Assembly: GCA_910586125.1 (NCBI GenBank)
Contig: CAJUHP010000015.1
Location: forward strand, 1-64,000
Source of the DNA: an uncultured Lachnospiraceae bacterium
Lineage (GTDB): Bacteria; Bacillota; Clostridia; Lachnospirales; Lachnospiraceae
Direction: 5' to 3'
Length of the DNA: 64,000 nucleotides
Shown here: in pieces, positions 16,590-25,254 of the stretch
Position numbering within the stretch: position 1 is the first letter of the stretch
How the letters are laid out: each line of letters begins with the position of its first letter
Position numbers and translations under genes: made by a program
The notes under the pieces: model-generated
Told to the model about the DNA's origin: nothing
Database searches by the model: none
The model's input: the letters and a program-made list of their open reading frames with translations, nothing else

Positions 16590-17507
16590 CTAACGTCGGC
16601 GCAGTTTTTCTAACAGCTCGCTGAAATAGGCCGGCAGAGGCGCCTCAAACTCGACATATTGGCCTGTGGACGGATGCAGAAAACCCAGCAATGCCGCATG
16701 AAGCGTCTGCCCGTCCAACGCAAACGGCGCCTTGGCCGGTCCGTACAGACCATCGCCCAGAAGAGGATGCCCGATATGAGACATATGTACTCGAATCTGG
16801 TGCGTCCGCCCTGTCTCCAAACGGCAGCAAATCCAGGTGAAATCCCGATACCGCTCCCGCACCTGAAAATGCGTCACAGCCCGTTTTCCGTTTTTTTGGT
16901 TGACAGCCATTTTCAGACGGTCCCTTTCGCTGCGTCCGATGGGCGCATCTATGGTTCCCTCATCCTGCCGTATGACGCCATGAACCACCGCCTCATAGCG
17001 CCGCGTGATGGAGTGCTCCTTCAACTGTTCTGCCAGACAGGTATGTGCTCTGTCATTTTTACAGACCACCAAAACGCCGGTGGTGTCCTTGTCAATGCGG
17101 TGAACAATGCCGGGACGCAGTACGCCGTTTATGCCGGACAGCTCTCCCTGACAGTGATGGAGAAGCCCGTTGACTAATGTATCGTCCGCGTGGCCTGCTG
17201 CCGGATGAACCACCATGCCCTTCGGCTTATTGATCAGAATCACATCGGCGTCTTCATAGAGAACATCCAATTCCATAGGACGGGCCTCAACCGCCAACTC
17301 CACCGCATCCGGAAGCTCCAGCTCCACCCGATCACCGGCGCGCAGCTTATAGTGGCTGTTTACCGGCTTACCTTCCGTCAGAACCTTTCCTTCCTTCAGA
17401 AGCTTCTGCAGATAAGAACGGCTCTGCTCCTTCCTCTGTGCGACCAAAAAAAGATCGATGCGCTTTCCTGCATTCTCTGCATCGATCAAAAACTCAAACT
17501 TTTGCAT
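16590..17507 (-). CDS. rluD: RluA-family 23S rRNA pseudouridine synthase (RluD-like)
   Basis: This 305-residue enzyme has an N-terminal S4 RNA-binding domain (residues 14-75) and a catalytic domain with HRIDKDTTGVLVV near residue 135, which holds the catalytic Asp. The C-terminal RTHQIRVHMSHIGHPLLGD motif is also present. It isomerises uridines in 23S rRNA; assignment to RluD rather than another RluA member is by overall pattern. The start overlaps the end of lspA by 14 bp, the usual lspA-rluD pairing. Confidence 0.9.
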   Translation of the reverse strand: MQKFEFLIDAENAGKRIDLFLVAQRKEQSRSYLQKLLKEGKVLTEGKPVNSHYKLRAGDRVELELPDAVELAVEARPMELDVLYEDADVILINKPKGMVVHPAAGHADDTLVNGLLHHCQGELSGINGVLRPGIVHRIDKDTTGVLVVCKNDRAHTCLAEQLKEHSITRRYEAVVHGVIRQDEGTIDAPIGRSERDRLKMAVNQKNGKRAVTHFQVRERYRDFTWICCRLETGRTHQIRVHMSHIGHPLLGDGLYGPAKAPFALDGQTLHAALLGFLHPSTGQYVEFEAPLPAYFSELLEKLRRR

Positions 17508-18021
17508 TTTTTTCTTTCCCGCCCTGAAACAGAAGGTTCCATTCCTCTTCGCTGTAATAAAAAAACGTCAGCAGAGCAAAAATCACGCAGGACACCGTTA
17601 TATAGCAGTCCGCCACATTAAAAATCGGAAAATCAATCAGCTTGAAATATAAAAAGTCAATGACATATTCCAGGCGCAGCCGATCTATAAAATTGCCCAG
17701 CGCTCCTGCCACAATCGTCAGGCAGACCGCCTGCAGCGGCAGATACCTCTTTGTCTGAGGGATACGGCTGTAAAAAAACAGAACCACACCCAGAATCACG
17801 CAGGTACTGATCAAAAAGAACAGCCGCTTATCCTGCAGAATCCCAAAAGCAGCTCCTCGATTGACGGAATAATGCAGTTCAAACACACCGTCCCATATCA
17901 CAAAGGGTCCGTCTGCCAGACAGCGGACGGCAAGCTGTTTTGTCAACTGATCCAGCCCCGTCAGAACAGCCACAAAGAATGCGCCTGCTCCATACTTCAT
18001 CCAAATATTTTTCATCTTCAC
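17494..18021 (-). CDS. lspA: Lipoprotein signal peptidase II
   Basis: This 175-residue aspartic protease removes signal peptides from lipidated prolipoproteins such as ModA. It has four predicted membrane helices and both catalytic motifs: GALGNFIDRL near residue 110 and FNVADC near 135. GAGGATATCG precedes a GTG at 18021; an ATG two codons later is an alternative. It lies 9 bp after sepF and overlaps rluD. Confidence 0.95.
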   Translation of the reverse strand: MKMKNIWMKYGAGAFFVAVLTGLDQLTKQLAVRCLADGPFVIWDGVFELHYSVNRGAAFGILQDKRLFFLISTCVILGVVLFFYSRIPQTKRYLPLQAVCLTIVAGALGNFIDRLRLEYVIDFLYFKLIDFPIFNVADCYITVSCVIFALLTFFYYSEEEWNLLFQGGKEKNAKV

Positions 18022-18030
18022 CGATATCCT

Positions 18031-18555
18031 CTACAGACTGATGTTAAGTGTGGATACATCGAGCGCACCGCTCAAAATCTCCTGGAAATCGCCGGACAAT
18101 TCCACGGACTGAGGCGTAACAATAAAGATATAGCTGGAAATTTTCTGCAGATTTCCGTTCATAGAATAGCAGGCGCCGGAGGTAAAATCAATAATCCTCT
18201 GTGCCACATCCATGTTGATCCCTTCCAGATTAATCACCACGGCACGGCCGGATAACAGGGTATCACAGATTTCCCGCCCCTCTTCCACCGACTTTGGCCG
18301 AATCATACACACTTCCAGGCTCCTGGGCTGGCGCATGGACACCACACTGGGCTGCTGCCGTTTGCTGCGGGCTGGTGCCGGACGTTCCTCCTCAAAGTCA
18401 TCATCGTCCTCATACTCTTCTGTCTTTGCTTTCTTTGGCGCTCTGGATGGACGGACTGGCTCATCATAATCGTCATCATCATAATCCAGATCATCATCCA
18501 ATTCATCGTCTCCCAACTTCATGGAATCTAGGATTTTATCAATAAATTTTGCCAT
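18031..18555 (-). CDS. sepF: Cell division protein SepF
   Basis: This 174-residue protein has an N-terminal amphipathic membrane-binding helix (MAKFIDKILDSMKLG), an acidic and charged linker to about residue 75, and the globular SepF core with GRAVVINLEG and FTSGACYSMNGNLQKIS. SepF tethers FtsZ to the membrane and arranges the division septum. The usual neighbours ftsZ and ylmE are not here; instead it sits between an HlyD-like gene and lspA, an order I associate with Lachnospiraceae. Confidence 0.95.
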   Translation of the reverse strand: MAKFIDKILDSMKLGDDELDDDLDYDDDDYDEPVRPSRAPKKAKTEEYEDDDDFEEERPAPARSKRQQPSVVSMRQPRSLEVCMIRPKSVEEGREICDTLLSGRAVVINLEGINMDVAQRIIDFTSGACYSMNGNLQKISSYIFIVTPQSVELSGDFQEILSGALDVSTLNISL

Positions 18556-18630
18556 TATCTGCTCTCCCTAAAAATTAATACTCTTATTATCAACGTTTTT
18601 CTCTCATAAGTCAATAGAAAATGTTTATCC

Positions 18631-19995
18631 TCAGTAATAAATTATCTGTCCCTCCGTCACCAGGCTCGTATCCAGTATGATATGATCATATAACTGCACA
18701 TTGCTTTCCTGTGTGGAAATGATATAATATTCCGCGTTTTCTTCCAAAATTTTGATTTTCCGGAACATGGTATATCCCTTGTTGACGTTGTAGACGCCGG
18801 GAAGCTGCTCAGTCTGCGCCAGTTGAAACCGCTCGTTGGAATCTTCTGCAATAATAAACTGCCCGGCCCGATATTCGTCTCCCGGCAGATAACAGTTCTC
18901 CGGATCCGAGCCGTATGTCACCGGCGTCGTCTTTTCCACTGTCACACTGCCGTCTTCCCCATACACCTCCGCCAGCAATTCTCCGTCTATGGTTAGATAG
19001 GAGCGGGGAACCTTGTAAAAACTTTTGTAAACCACCGATGTCACCGGGATCTTCAAACCGGTCACATCCTCCGTCTCAATCTGGATCTTTACATGGCGCT
19101 TTTTCAAAAACTGCACCATATAGCGGTTCAGAGTAATCTTACCGTAAAAATTTTCGTCGGCTCCCTGATAAATACTGAGCGCTCCGGACAGACGAAGCGG
19201 CGAGCCTTTGACGGTCAGATTTACTGTAGAAATCTCACGAAACCGTTCCTGATCACTCTCCGTAATCGGAAAAATCAGATACCATTCCTCCTCACTGATT
19301 GTCTTATAGACCAACTTTCCGCTCTCCACTTGCTGGCCGCTGCTCAAGACAGTGCGGGGATATGACGCGCTGTTAAAAGCGTCGGATGTCACCTGCTCCG
19401 GCGTCATCTGCTCCAATCCGTCCAACGTCATGGAGATCACGCCGCTCTCAGAAGCGTAAACCTTGTAAAAGCTATCGGCCCCCGCGCTTTCCGACAGCTC
19501 CTGATCCATCCCCCCGCTTATGTATTCCAGAAGAGAGGACTGCATACTCGCCTTCATATCATAAACAGATGAAAAATCCATGGGATCATAAATCAGTGCA
19601 AACTGTGCCGCCTCCGCCTTAAATTCCTTTAAGTCCTCCGGCGGCAGGCTGCTCTCTCCTGTATTCTGCTGGTACTGTCTCAAAGTCTGCCCTGTCTCAT
19701 CTATGGTATAAATCAGATCATTGACTCCCACCCTTCGCCCGTCCCGGATATAATAATGAATATATCCAGCCTGCGCGGAGGCCGCCACGGTTTCATTTCG
19801 CAGAATCAATGCGTTATAATCTGCATAATCCGTCAGCGAGCCTTTGGAAACCTCGTAGATGCTTACCTTCTCCTTTGACATATAAACAAACAGACAGGCT
19901 GCCAGGTATACGAAAATGAACGTGAAGATAATAATACCCACATTCAGATTCCATGGTTTTTTGTATTTTATTATCTTTGACTTTTTTCTTGCCAT
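18631..19995 (-). CDS. HlyD-like membrane-anchored protein upstream of sepF
   Basis: This 454-residue protein has a basic N-terminus, one membrane helix at about residues 17-38, and a long external region. Two stretches look like the lipoyl-like half motifs of HlyD-type adaptors: one around AGYIHYYIRDGRRVGVNDLIYTI near residue 78 and one with FQLAQTEQLPGVYNVNKG near the C-terminus. No ABC transporter or outer channel is nearby, and the organism type has no outer membrane. Its position directly before sepF, sharing a promoter, suggests a role in envelope or division. Its function is not established. Confidence 0.75.
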   Translation of the reverse strand: MARKKSKIIKYKKPWNLNVGIIIFTFIFVYLAACLFVYMSKEKVSIYEVSKGSLTDYADYNALILRNETVAASAQAGYIHYYIRDGRRVGVNDLIYTIDETGQTLRQYQQNTGESSLPPEDLKEFKAEAAQFALIYDPMDFSSVYDMKASMQSSLLEYISGGMDQELSESAGADSFYKVYASESGVISMTLDGLEQMTPEQVTSDAFNSASYPRTVLSSGQQVESGKLVYKTISEEEWYLIFPITESDQERFREISTVNLTVKGSPLRLSGALSIYQGADENFYGKITLNRYMVQFLKKRHVKIQIETEDVTGLKIPVTSVVYKSFYKVPRSYLTIDGELLAEVYGEDGSVTVEKTTPVTYGSDPENCYLPGDEYRAGQFIIAEDSNERFQLAQTEQLPGVYNVNKGYTMFRKIKILEENAEYYIISTQESNVQLYDHIILDTSLVTEGQIIYY

Positions 19996-20057
19996 CGCGC
20001 TCCTTCTGCTTTTTTATTGTGTCGGACGCTTTTGCATATATTACAGGACATGGTTGT

Positions 20058-20086
20058 ATTATAAAAGAAAACAGTCCAAAATACAA
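20058..20086 (-). promoter_or_regulatory. Promoter of hlyD-like-sepF-lspA-rluD
   Basis: TTGTAT (20081-20086) and a perfect TATAAT (20058-20063) are 17 bp apart. The predicted leader is about 55 nt. Confidence 0.8.
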
Positions 20087-20135
20087 CCACCAAAATTCCG
20101 GCGGCTTTCCTATTGATGATTTTTAAAAAACAAGG

Positions 20136-20150
20136 TATACTCTACGAGTA
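20136..20150. other. Inverted repeat before the HicB-like gene
   Basis: ATACTC (20136-20141) and GAGTAT (20145-20150) form a 6-bp inverted repeat with a 3-bp centre. It lies in the intergenic region between the divergent hlyD-like and HicB-like genes and could be an operator, but no protein can be assigned. Confidence 0.35.
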
Positions 20151-20233
20151 TCCTCTATTTGACGTGCTTCGCACCACAAAATAAGGTTTACTCATAATAA
20201 AAAGGCTCACGGCATGAAAGGAGCAAGTCTGTC

Positions 20234-20512
20234 ATGAAATTTGTATATCCGGCTATTTTTCACAAGAACGAACAGGGCATTTATCAGGGGTATTTTCCGG
20301 ATCTGGAATGCTGCTATGCGCAGGGAGATACACTGGAGGAAGCGGTTGACAATGCCAATGAAGCGGCCCGCGTCTGGCTTAGCGCGGAACTGGAGGACGA
20401 AAATCCGCAGTTGCCGCCCGTAACAGACCGTCAGGATATCGAAACGAAAGAGGGAGACACCGTCCGCAATATCGCTGTCACCATCCGCTTCTATGAAGGC
20501 TGGGATGAATAA
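20234..20512 (+). CDS. HicB-like antitoxin-fold protein (solitary)
   Basis: This 92-residue protein has the HicB partial RNase H-like fold: MKFVYPAIFHKNEQGIYQG, the FPDLECCYAQGDTLEEAV segment, and a linker to NIAVTIRFYEGWDE. It lacks a visible C-terminal DNA-binding domain. No HicA-sized toxin gene lies on either side, so it is unlikely to be one half of a toxin-antitoxin pair. AAAGGAG precedes the ATG. The gene is followed by the DUF378 gene after 51 bp. Confidence 0.8.
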   Translation: MKFVYPAIFHKNEQGIYQGYFPDLECCYAQGDTLEEAVDNANEAARVWLSAELEDENPQLPPVTDRQDIETKEGDTVRNIAVTIRFYEGWDE

Positions 20513-20563
20513 AACTTTTTGATTTGTGTATACTATCCGAAGAAAGTCACAAGGAGGTGTATC

Positions 20564-20779
20564 ATGAATACGAAAGGACTGGACTATTTCATCCTGGCTG
20601 TCGTCATTATCGGCGCTGTCAACTGGGGGCTGGTCGGTTTCTTCCAGTTTAATCTGGTAACGTTCCTATTCGGGGAAATGACCCTGTTCTCCCGCATTGT
20701 ATATGCAGTTGTCGGCATTGCCGGCCTGTATGTCATCAGCATGTTCGGACGTGTCAAGTCCGCCGGAGAGTGGTCGTAG
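20564..20779 (+). CDS. DUF378 family small membrane protein
   Basis: This 71-residue protein has two predicted membrane helices, about residues 6-27 and 43-60, and the family motif IIGAVNWGLVGFF. It matches the DUF378/YuzA family of unknown function. I place the start at 20564, after AAGGAGGTGTATC; the frame is open 15 codons upstream but without a site. It follows the HicB-like gene on the same strand. Confidence 0.85.
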   Translation: MNTKGLDYFILAVVIIGAVNWGLVGFFQFNLVTFLFGEMTLFSRIVYAVVGIAGLYVISMFGRVKSAGEWS

Positions 20780-20817
20780 AAAACACGCCCTGAGACGGCT
20801 TTCCCTGTGGATACACG

Positions 20818-20848
20818 AAAAGGGCCTTTGCACAACATTCAAAGGCCC
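20818..20848 (-). terminator. Terminator after the small P-loop gene
   Basis: On the minus strand GGGCCTTTG and CAAAGGCCC form a 9-bp perfect stem with a 9-nt loop, followed by UUUU. It lies 33 bp after the stop at 20881. Confidence 0.75.
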
Positions 20849-20880
20849 CCGTGTATTCCACCTTCAGCAGGATCTCCCAG

Positions 20881-21303
20881 TCACAGACCAATCATAATCT
20901 TATCCGCTGCATTCTCCGGTAAAGTGTGAGAATCTCTGGAGATGCTCAGGACAAAACGGATATGATAGGTCTCTCCCAGCCTGTCGAAATCTTCGACTGC
21001 CTGAGTCAGATCCTCTGCCTCCTCCAAATGCGCTACCGTCAGGAAACTGTCCAGGAAAATCACTTCAATATCGTGATCCTGAGAAATGATACCACAGATA
21101 AAACCTACAAATGCGTTATAAGAACGAATGGGAAATTCAGCGACATTAATCAGACGGACCTTATTGCTCAGCTCATACATATGCTTGCCGTTCTTGTCAA
21201 TATAGACAATCGAGCCCTTGGCTGTCTCCACAGCTTCATTGGCTCCCGCAAGAAGATACTTCGTCTTTCCCTTCCCCTTTTTTCCTGCAATAATCTGAAC
21301 CAT
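20881..21303 (-). CDS. Small P-loop protein (PilT-like annotation family)
   Basis: This 140-residue protein has a Walker A motif AGKKGKGKTK near residue 6 and a Walker B-like VIFLDSF near 84. It has no further ATPase domains, so it is close to a minimal P-loop core. Related short proteins in Lachnospiraceae are often called twitching motility PilT proteins, but it lacks the PilT motifs and no pilus genes are present. The start at 21303 follows AAGGAGGAGAGCAAT; an ATG six codons upstream lies before that site. It has its own promoter and terminator. The function is unknown. Confidence 0.75.
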   Translation of the reverse strand: MVQIIAGKKGKGKTKYLLAGANEAVETAKGSIVYIDKNGKHMYELSNKVRLINVAEFPIRSYNAFVGFICGIISQDHDIEVIFLDSFLTVAHLEEAEDLTQAVEDFDRLGETYHIRFVLSISRDSHTLPENAADKIMIGL

Positions 21304-21407
21304 ATTGCTCTCCTCCTTCATGCTTCTTCATGTCCTGTCGTAACGAGGCGCAAGGCCTGTCTCTCTGACAGCAAAAAGACAGACTCTGCTCTCTGCTGAC
21401 TAACTTT

Positions 21408-21436
21408 ATTATAGTACAAACTGCCTTTTTATTCAA
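21408..21436 (-). promoter_or_regulatory. Promoter of the small P-loop gene
   Basis: TTGAAT (21431-21436) and a perfect TATAAT (21408-21413) are 17 bp apart, about 105 bp before the start codon. Confidence 0.75.
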
Positions 21437-21439
21437 TGC

Positions 21440-22447
21440 TTAATTCGTTATTTTTGAAAATAGTGCGTTGAGATTATAGTATAGAATGTCTCGGGATGGA
21501 GACCGCAGAACCACGGATATATATTCTTTCCCCGCCTCATCCCGGCTGAAAAGCGCCATACAGTATTTGGCTGCGCTCGTTGTTCCGGTCTTGCCTCCCA
21601 CCACCGTAAAACCTTCCGGCGCCGTGACCTGGCCCGAAGCATACCAAGTGCCGGCTGACCAGGTCGTTTCCCGTTCACTGCCCCCGGCACCGGTATAGTA
21701 GGCCGTATGCTGCGGCGTCGAGATAATATCGACAAACCTCGGATCTTTAACCGCTTCGTTGAGAATCAGATACAGATCATAGGCCGTCGTATAGTGCTGT
21801 TCGTCGGTCAGACCGTGCGCGTTGACAAAATGCGAACCGGTAGCTCCCAGTTCCTGCGCTTTCTCATTCATCATGCGGGCAAATTCCTGCTCCGTTCCCG
21901 CCACTGTCAGGGCCATGGCCTGCGCCGCATCGTTTCCCGACACCATCAGCATCCCATACAGCAAATCTTCCATGACATAGATGTCCCCCCCTTTTAAACC
22001 GGCGGTGGAGGACTGCGGGTCCAGATCCAGCATGGCGTCCGTAATCGTCACCTTCTGCGATAAATCCCCATGCTCCGCCACCACCAAGTAGGTCATAATC
22101 TTGGTCACGCTGGCCGGATTCAGCCGGTCAAAAGCCCCCTGCTGATATACGGCCTCCCGATCCGAGATATTAAAGATCAGAGCCGCTCCCGCGTCAAGAG
22201 GTTCCTCTATCTGGGCCGTGTCTGTGACAACGCACAGATCTGCGGCAAACAACTGCGTGTCGATCTGAAAACTGCGGGAAATATTGGCTGCCTGGTTTTC
22301 CGCCTCGTAGGGTTTCAGAAAAAAATCTTCCTCCTCCTGAAGCTGAAAAGCCGCAAAAATCACAGCCGCCACAGCCAGAATCAGCGCCGCCAGTCTTCCT
22401 GCTTCCATCCATGGACTGCCATTTCTTCTTCCGCCAGTTTTCTTCAT
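21440..22447 (-). CDS. D-alanyl-D-alanine carboxypeptidase (PBP5/DacF type)
   Basis: This 335-residue serine peptidase trims pentapeptides in peptidoglycan. It has an N-terminal membrane anchor or signal at residues 15-35, and the three catalytic motifs SVTK (near residue 113), SGN in MVSGNDA (near 170), and KTGTT (near 285). It lacks the extended C-terminal amphipathic domain of PBP5, so the N-terminal helix probably anchors it. The second ATG (22447) fits AGGAGG better. It is the last gene of the radC-to-dac cluster, 10 bp after mgsA. Confidence 0.93.
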   Translation of the reverse strand: MKKTGGRRNGSPWMEAGRLAALILAVAAVIFAAFQLQEEEDFFLKPYEAENQAANISRSFQIDTQLFAADLCVVTDTAQIEEPLDAGAALIFNISDREAVYQQGAFDRLNPASVTKIMTYLVVAEHGDLSQKVTITDAMLDLDPQSSTAGLKGGDIYVMEDLLYGMLMVSGNDAAQAMALTVAGTEQEFARMMNEKAQELGATGSHFVNAHGLTDEQHYTTAYDLYLILNEAVKDPRFVDIISTPQHTAYYTGAGGSERETTWSAGTWYASGQVTAPEGFTVVGGKTGTTSAAKYCMALFSRDEAGKEYISVVLRSPSRDILYYNLNALFSKITN

Positions 22448-22457
22448 CTGCATCCTC

Positions 22458-22853
22458 CTACTGGTACATGTCCCGCCACTCCAGATCGCCCCGGTCGAGA
22501 GCCTTGATCAAAAGCTCTGCTGTCGCCAGATTGGTTGCCATGGGAATATTGTATATATCACACAGGATTCCCGCTTTGAACACGTCCGGTTCCGTCGATT
22601 TGGGCGTCTGCGGATCGCGCAGAAATATTACCATATCAATGGCATTCTGTTCAATCGCCGCCGCCATCTGCTGTTCGCCGCCCAGATGACCCGCCAGATA
22701 CTTGTGTATATTCAGGTTTGTCGCTTCCTCGATCAGTCTGCCCGTAGTACCCGTCGCATACAGCTCATGCTTTGTCAGAATTGTCCGGTACGCAATGCAG
22801 AAATTCTGCATCAGTTTCTTCTTTGTGTCATGTGCAATCAAACCAACCCTCAT
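22458..22853 (-). CDS. mgsA: Methylglyoxal synthase
   Basis: This 131-residue enzyme converts dihydroxyacetone phosphate to methylglyoxal and phosphate, a bypass used when sugar phosphates build up. Motifs are LIAHDTKK at the N-terminus, the phosphate-binding ATGTTGRL near residue 33, GGEQQMA with the catalytic-region Asp later in IDMVIFLRDP, and NIPMATNLATAE. The length is normal. It lies between rodA and the D,D-carboxypeptidase, an arrangement I have met in Lachnospiraceae-type clusters. Confidence 0.96.
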   Translation of the reverse strand: MRVGLIAHDTKKKLMQNFCIAYRTILTKHELYATGTTGRLIEEATNLNIHKYLAGHLGGEQQMAAAIEQNAIDMVIFLRDPQTPKSTEPDVFKAGILCDIYNIPMATNLATAELLIKALDRGDLEWRDMYQ

Positions 22854-22868
22854 TGTGTCCCTCTCCTT

Positions 22869-24008
22869 TTACGTATTTTCCCGCTTTCGCTGAAGACCTA
22901 CATTTAAAACCAACCCCATACCGATCATCAAACTCAAAAGAGAACTCAAACCGGCGCTGATAAACGGCAGCGGCAAGCCTGTGTTGGGCAGAAGTCTTGT
23001 CGCCACCCCAATGTTGACAAAAGACTGAAACGCCAGCAGCCCGGCGATTCCCACACAGATCAGCCGGCCAGCCAGATCCTTGGCCCGTATTGCCAGCCAC
23101 ACACACTCCAGAACCACCAGGGCCAGCAGGCCGATCACAATTACGCTGCCCCAGAAACCGGTCTCCTCTCCCACGACGGCAAAGATAAAGTCGCAATCCT
23201 CCTGGGATAAAAAATTTCCATTCTTTACGGACTCCAGCGTGGTATTAAAAAGCCCCTTGCCATAGAGCTGTCCGGAAGCAATCGCCTGCACCGAATAGCG
23301 CACCTGTCTTGTGGTATCAAGTGAAGCCTGCTCCGGATACAGCCAGTCCGTGATCCGGCCAAGCTGCCAGCCCTTGATAAACGTCTGCTCCGGCTGCTGT
23401 ATAATGTAAATCAAAACCCCCACCACCGGAATACAGGCGCCGATTACGCCGAAAATCCATTTATAACTGATTCCTGCCACATAGATCATCACAATAAAAA
23501 TAAATACCGTGACCAGCGTCGTGGACAGATCAGGTTCTTTAAAAATCAGGAAACCGATTCCGCCGTACAAAACCAATCCCCCCGCCACCACAGGCAGTGA
23601 ACTAATCCGCTCTCTGAAACGGTGAAAATATGCTGCCAGCGTCAGAATCAAACCGATTTTACTGAACTCCGAAGGCTGCAGTGAAAATCCCCCGATACTC
23701 AGCCATCGTCTTGCTTCTCCGCTGCTGTATCCGGGATTTTCCAGAACCAGCACCGCCAAAAGCATGCCGACGCAGGCCGCATAGATCACCGGCCAGATCT
23801 TCAGCCAGAAATGATAATCAATCAGCGCGGCCGCAAACATGCAAAGAGCCCCCAACCCCAATCCCATCATTTGCTTGGAAACCGCATCGTCCGCAGAATT
23901 CATCGTGGCGCTCCGGATAAATATCACGCCCGCCCCCGTCAGCAGCGCAATATACAGCACCAATCTGAAGTTAAAATAGCGCAACCTGTATTCCTCGAAT
24001 TTAAACAT
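22869..24008 (-). CDS. rodA: Rod-shape SEDS protein RodA
   Basis: This 379-residue SEDS-family glycosyltransferase polymerises lipid II for side-wall growth with PBP2. About ten membrane helices are visible, plus the SEDS motifs PSEFSKIGLIL near residue 110, KEPDLSTTLV near 160 (catalytic-loop Asp), and NTGLPLPFISAGLSSLL near the C-terminus. RodA rather than FtsW is chosen because it lies with mreCD, PBP2 and minCDE. AAGGCGG precedes the ATG. Confidence 0.93.
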   Translation of the reverse strand: MFKFEEYRLRYFNFRLVLYIALLTGAGVIFIRSATMNSADDAVSKQMMGLGLGALCMFAAALIDYHFWLKIWPVIYAACVGMLLAVLVLENPGYSSGEARRWLSIGGFSLQPSEFSKIGLILTLAAYFHRFRERISSLPVVAGGLVLYGGIGFLIFKEPDLSTTLVTVFIFIVMIYVAGISYKWIFGVIGACIPVVGVLIYIIQQPEQTFIKGWQLGRITDWLYPEQASLDTTRQVRYSVQAIASGQLYGKGLFNTTLESVKNGNFLSQEDCDFIFAVVGEETGFWGSVIVIGLLALVVLECVWLAIRAKDLAGRLICVGIAGLLAFQSFVNIGVATRLLPNTGLPLPFISAGLSSLLSLMIGMGLVLNVGLQRKRENT

Positions 24009-24030
24009 GAAACCGCCTTATTTTCATCCT

Positions 24031-24330
24031 CTATGTCGTCTGTCTTCTGTCTTTATTCCCTGCCTTGATGACATCCTTAATCGGAATGTTCGCACACAGA
24101 GCCGGGACAAACCCATTTGTTGTATCGGACTCCGTCTGTGTAATCTGAATGTTCAGATTATCCGTATCTATTTCCATGTATTTAGAAATCACTTTAATGA
24201 TATCGTTTTTCAGCGCCTCCATAATCTCCGGAGAACAGCCGGCCCGATCCGAAACCAAAACCAGTTTCAGACGGTCTTTGGCCACGGTTCCGGAACTGGT
24301 ATTTTTTTTAAACAGGTCAAACAATCCCAT
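24031..24330 (-). CDS. minE: Cell division topological specificity factor MinE
   Basis: This 99-residue protein begins MGLFDLFKK, the membrane-targeting segment of MinE, followed by the MinD-activating region (AKDRLKLVLVSDRAGCSPEIM) and a beta-rich dimerisation domain. It stimulates MinD ATPase to produce Min oscillation. It ends the minCDE order with 11 bp to minD. TAGGAGG precedes the ATG. Confidence 0.96.
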   Translation of the reverse strand: MGLFDLFKKNTSSGTVAKDRLKLVLVSDRAGCSPEIMEALKNDIIKVISKYMEIDTDNLNIQITQTESDTTNGFVPALCANIPIKDVIKAGNKDRRQTT

Positions 24331-24341
24331 GCCGCGCCCTC

Positions 24342-25133
24342 CTAATTTTTCTTGAACAAACCGGCCAGACGTTTCCAGAAGCTGTCTGACACATCCAAAT
24401 CCAGCAGGGGAACTTCTTCTCCCAGAATCCGATGGCAGATATTCATGTAGGCCCGCCCGGCCATCGAATCGTCCCCCACAAGCGGCTCGCCCTGGTTCGT
24501 CGCCACCACGATATGTTCGTCGTCGGGAACTACGCCGATCAGCGTAATCGCCAGAATATCCACCACGTCATCCGTAGACATCATATCGCCCCGCCGCACC
24601 ATATCCATGCGCAGACGGTTTACAATCAAGTCGGTGCGTCCGATATTGTTGGCCTCCAAAAGACCAATGATGCGGTCCGCGTCACGGATGGCCGCCACCT
24701 CCGGCGTCGTCACCACCAGAGCACGGTCCGCTCCGGCAATGGCATTCTTAAATCCCTGCTCAATCCCCGCAGGACAGTCCAGAATAATATAGTCAAACTC
24801 TTCTCTCAGCTCATCCGTCAGCTTCTTCATCTGCTCCGGACTCACGCTGGTCTTATCTCTGGTCTGGGCCGACGGCAGAAGAAAGAGGTTATTGTAACGC
24901 TTATCCTTGATTAACGCCTGTTTTAAACGGCAGTTTCCCTCCACCACATCCACCAGATTGTAGACAATCCGATTCTCCAGCCCCATGACCACATCCAGAT
25001 TGCGAAGCCCGATATCGGTGTCGATCAAAACCACCGAATGGCCCAGTTTTGCCAAGCCGGTCCCCACATTGGCCGTGGTGGTGGTCTTTCCCACCCCACC
25101 TTTGCCGGACGTGATAACGATTACTTCACTCAT
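24342..25133 (-). CDS. minD: Septum site-determining ATPase MinD
   Basis: This 263-residue ParA/MinD ATPase has the deviant Walker A GKGGVGKTT near residue 10, IGLRNLDVVMG near 43, and ILDCPAGIE near 117. Its C-terminus ends in a hydrophobic-basic stretch (FWKRLAGLFKKN), the membrane-targeting amphipathic helix. It recruits MinC to the membrane. The ATG at 25133 follows GGAGG; an ATG five codons upstream overlaps that site. Confidence 0.97.
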   Translation of the reverse strand: MSEVIVITSGKGGVGKTTTTANVGTGLAKLGHSVVLIDTDIGLRNLDVVMGLENRIVYNLVDVVEGNCRLKQALIKDKRYNNLFLLPSAQTRDKTSVSPEQMKKLTDELREEFDYIILDCPAGIEQGFKNAIAGADRALVVTTPEVAAIRDADRIIGLLEANNIGRTDLIVNRLRMDMVRRGDMMSTDDVVDILAITLIGVVPDDEHIVVATNQGEPLVGDDSMAGRAYMNICHRILGEEVPLLDLDVSDSFWKRLAGLFKKN

Positions 25134-25254
25134 CCATATATCCTCCAATTCACATTCAATATACCGCCGGCAAAAGCCTGCAGCAAAGCGATACCTGTTC
25201 TTATTCTACATGATAATCCACTTTTTTTCCAGTACATTTTGACTGAATGCCATT

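Noticed and set aside
20234..20512. HicAB toxin-antitoxin system
   Set aside because: Only a HicB-like protein is present; no HicA-sized double-stranded RNA-binding protein lies on either side.
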